Below are positions 62,553 through 64,000 of a DNA stretch of 64,000 nucleotides, in pieces; the first letter of the stretch is position 1, and the number at the start of each line of letters is the position of its first letter. The stretch comes from CAZGRP01 sp964527995 (GTDB lineage Bacteria > Zhuqueibacterota > Zhuqueibacteria > Oceanimicrobiales > CAZGRP01). Location: positions 1 through 64,000 of the forward strand of contig CAZGRP010000023.1 in assembly GCA_964527995.1 (NCBI GenBank), in the 5' to 3' direction. A program made the translations under genes and the position numbers. Below the pieces are notes generated by a model. It was not told the DNA's origin, did no database searches, and was given only the letters and a program-made list of their open reading frames with translations.

Positions 62553-64000
62553 TCACCCCTCGTTTTCGCGATTGCGCTTCTGCTCACGCCTCCCTGCTCT
62601 CCTCAGCTCCCACTCACGCCAAACCATGTAGATTGCCGGAATGACGGCCAGCGTCAGAATGGTTGATGTCACCATCCCTCCGACCATGGGAGCAGCGATT
62701 CGCTTCATCACGTCGGCGCCGGTGCCAGTGGACCACATGATGGGCAGCAGACCGAGCAGGATGGCGGAGGCCGTCATCACCACCGGCCGTACCCTTTGTC
62801 CCGCACCCTCCGCGGCTGCAGCTCGCAAATCCTCTCGGGTGCGAAGCTGCTGGTTCTCACCTCGGCGGCGGTACGCTTCGTCCAGGAAGACCACCATCAC
62901 CACACCGATTTCTGCTGACACTCCCGCAAGCGCGATGATGCCGACCCAAACCGCGATGCTGGTGTTGTAGCCCAGGACCCAGAGCAGCCAGAAAGCTCCC
63001 ACCAGAGAAAAGGGTACAGAAAGAAGCACGATCAGCGTCTTGGGGACCGATTTGAAATTCAGATAGAGGAGCAAGAAGATGATGAGCAGGGTCACCGGTA
63101 CCACGAGCTTGAGCTTCTCACGCAGCCGCAGCAGGTACTTGTACTGTCCTGCCCACTCCAGCGTGTACCCCGGTGGGATATCGACCGTTTTGAGGATGTA
63201 TTGCTGGGCCTCGCGAACGTATCGTCCGTAGTCCTTCTCCCCTACGTCGACGAAGACGAAGCCGACTTTCGAGCCGCCCTCGTTGCGAATCGTCGGCGGG
63301 CCTGTCGTGGGAAAGATGTCTGCCAGTTGAGTGATGGGCACCTGAGCGCCCGTGGGGGCAGGAACGAGCACCCGCCGCAGCTTGTCGAGGTCATCGCGCA
63401 GCTCCCGGGGATAGCGCAGATTCACGGGATAGCGCTCCTTTCCTTCGATGGTCTGCGTGATGTTCATGCCACCGATGGCGGTTTGGATGATCGCCTGCAC
63501 GTCGCCGACAGTCAATCCATATCGGGCTGCCTCTTCTCGCCGGATCTTGAAGTCCACGAAGTAGCCGCCTGTCGTCCGCTCGGCAAAGGCGCTGCGAGTG
63601 CCGGGAAACTTCTGCAAGGCCTGCTCGATGTCCACGGCGATGCGCTCGATTTCGCGCAGGTCCGGTCCGAAGACCTTGATGCCAAGGTTGCTGCGGATGC
63701 CGGTGGTCAACATTTCAATGCGCGTCTGGATGGGCATCCACCAGATATTGGCCATCCCCGGGAATTTGAGTTTTTCGTCCATCTCGGCAATCAGCTTGTC
63801 CCACGTCATCCCTTTGCGCCACTGCTCTTTCGGTTTCAGCGTGATCGTGGTCTCCACCATGCTTAGCGGTGCCGGATCGGTGGCGCTGCGGGCCCGGCCG
63901 ATCTTGCCGAACACTCGCTCCACCTCCGGGAAGGTGGCCAGGATCTTGTCCTGGGTATGGAGGACCTTCTTTGCTTGCGAAGCCGGCATACCAGGGACGG
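62553..64000 (-). CDS. cusA: CusA/CzcA-type heavy-metal RND efflux pump, C-terminal part only
   Basis: The frame is open to the window edge; about 482 C-terminal residues of a protein of roughly 1,040. KAGRARSATDPAPL-like KIGRARSATDPAPLSMVETTI, IRSNLGIKVFGPDL and GGYFVDFKIRREEAARYGLTVGDVQ are close to CusA. The C-terminal TM region shows FVLLYLNF-like FLLLYLNFKSVPK, AGVSAEIGVVMVVFLDEA, and RPVVMTASAILLGLLPIMWSTGTGADVMKRIAAPMVGGM. The Met-rich periplasmic sites of CusA and the start lie beyond the window. Runs in the same direction as the P-type ATPase and kinase genes. Confidence 0.93.
   Translation of the reverse strand, partial: VPGMPASQAKKVLHTQDKILATFPEVERVFGKIGRARSATDPAPLSMVETTITLKPKEQWRKGMTWDKLIAEMDEKLKFPGMANIWWMPIQTRIEMLTTGIRSNLGIKVFGPDLREIERIAVDIEQALQKFPGTRSAFAERTTGGYFVDFKIRREEAARYGLTVGDVQAIIQTAIGGMNITQTIEGKERYPVNLRYPRELRDDLDKLRRVLVPAPTGAQVPITQLADIFPTTGPPTIRNEGGSKVGFVFVDVGEKDYGRYVREAQQYILKTVDIPPGYTLEWAGQYKYLLRLREKLKLVVPVTLLIIFLLLYLNFKSVPKTLIVLLSVPFSLVGAFWLLWVLGYNTSIAVWVGIIALAGVSAEIGVVMVVFLDEAYRRRGENQQLRTREDLRAAAAEGAGQRVRPVVMTASAILLGLLPIMWSTGTGADVMKRIAAPMVGGMVTSTILTLAVIPAIYMVWREWELRRAGRREQKRNRENEG

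Noticed and set aside
62242..62556. 104-codon minus-strand ORF in the gap before the RND gene
   Set aside because: No family resemblance or ribosome-binding site, and the region contains a long hairpin.

Overview
The window is GC-rich, densely coded DNA from a Gram-negative, respiratory bacterium: it has outer-membrane barrels, lipoproteins, Tat signals, c-type cytochromes and cytochrome c maturation genes. I see no rRNA or tRNA gene, CRISPR array or recognisable transposase. The mix (selenocysteine formate dehydrogenase, CXXXY-type CcmE, RNase Y, TIGR03960-type radical SAM protein, many multihaem proteins) fits a deep-branching anaerobic or facultative lineage such as Acidobacteriota, but the phylum is an inference.

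Layout. 1-4525 (+): formate dehydrogenase alpha subunit, read through an in-frame UGA with a clear SECIS hairpin, then a cytidylate-kinase-like gene and the iron-sulfur beta subunit. 4.5-8.2 kb: an NTF2-like protein, then on the minus strand two damaged genes (cupredoxin-like protein; monohaem cytochrome with an in-frame TGA), a small membrane protein, and a CRP/FNR regulator with a CooA-like operator. 8.3-11 kb (+): a structured leader plus terminator ahead of a Cys-rich exported protein, then a porin. 11.2-15 kb (+): Fur-family regulator, then a tightly overlapping trxB / membrane protein / unknown / endonuclease IV chain. 15.2-24.7 kb (+): three radical SAM genes (TIGR03960 type, mtaB, miaB) interleaved with HicB/PIN and HEPN toxin-antitoxin-like pairs, then glutaryl-CoA dehydrogenase. 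24.8-34 kb (+): RNase Y, dxs, ccmE, ccmF, adenosine deaminase, Na/Ca exchanger.

34-42.7 kb (-): a metal-handling block that starts with an ECF sigma factor and a zinc-finger anti-sigma factor and continues with two outer-membrane proteins, two exported HMA-domain proteins, a MerT-like protein, a P-type ATPase with HMA domains at both ends, and an NHL-propeller lipoprotein. 43-46.5 kb (+): HDOD / histidine kinase / HDOD signalling genes.

46.5-60 kb (-) is the most interesting part: a sensor kinase and a sigma54-activating response regulator, followed by a Cyc2-like outer-membrane cytochrome-porin, a periplasmic cupredoxin-like protein, a GltD-like flavoprotein with ferredoxin clusters, a Rieske protein, split cytochrome b, an octahaem cytochrome, a cNMP-domain protein without HTH, and a cytochrome lipoprotein. 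A sigma54-type promoter and an upstream inverted repeat precede the cytochrome-porin. Together they look like a quinone-cytochrome c oxidoreductase wired to a possible outer-membrane electron conduit under two-component control. 60-64 kb (-): an unusual APC-type metal P-type ATPase and the C-terminal half of a CusA-type RND pump running off the window.
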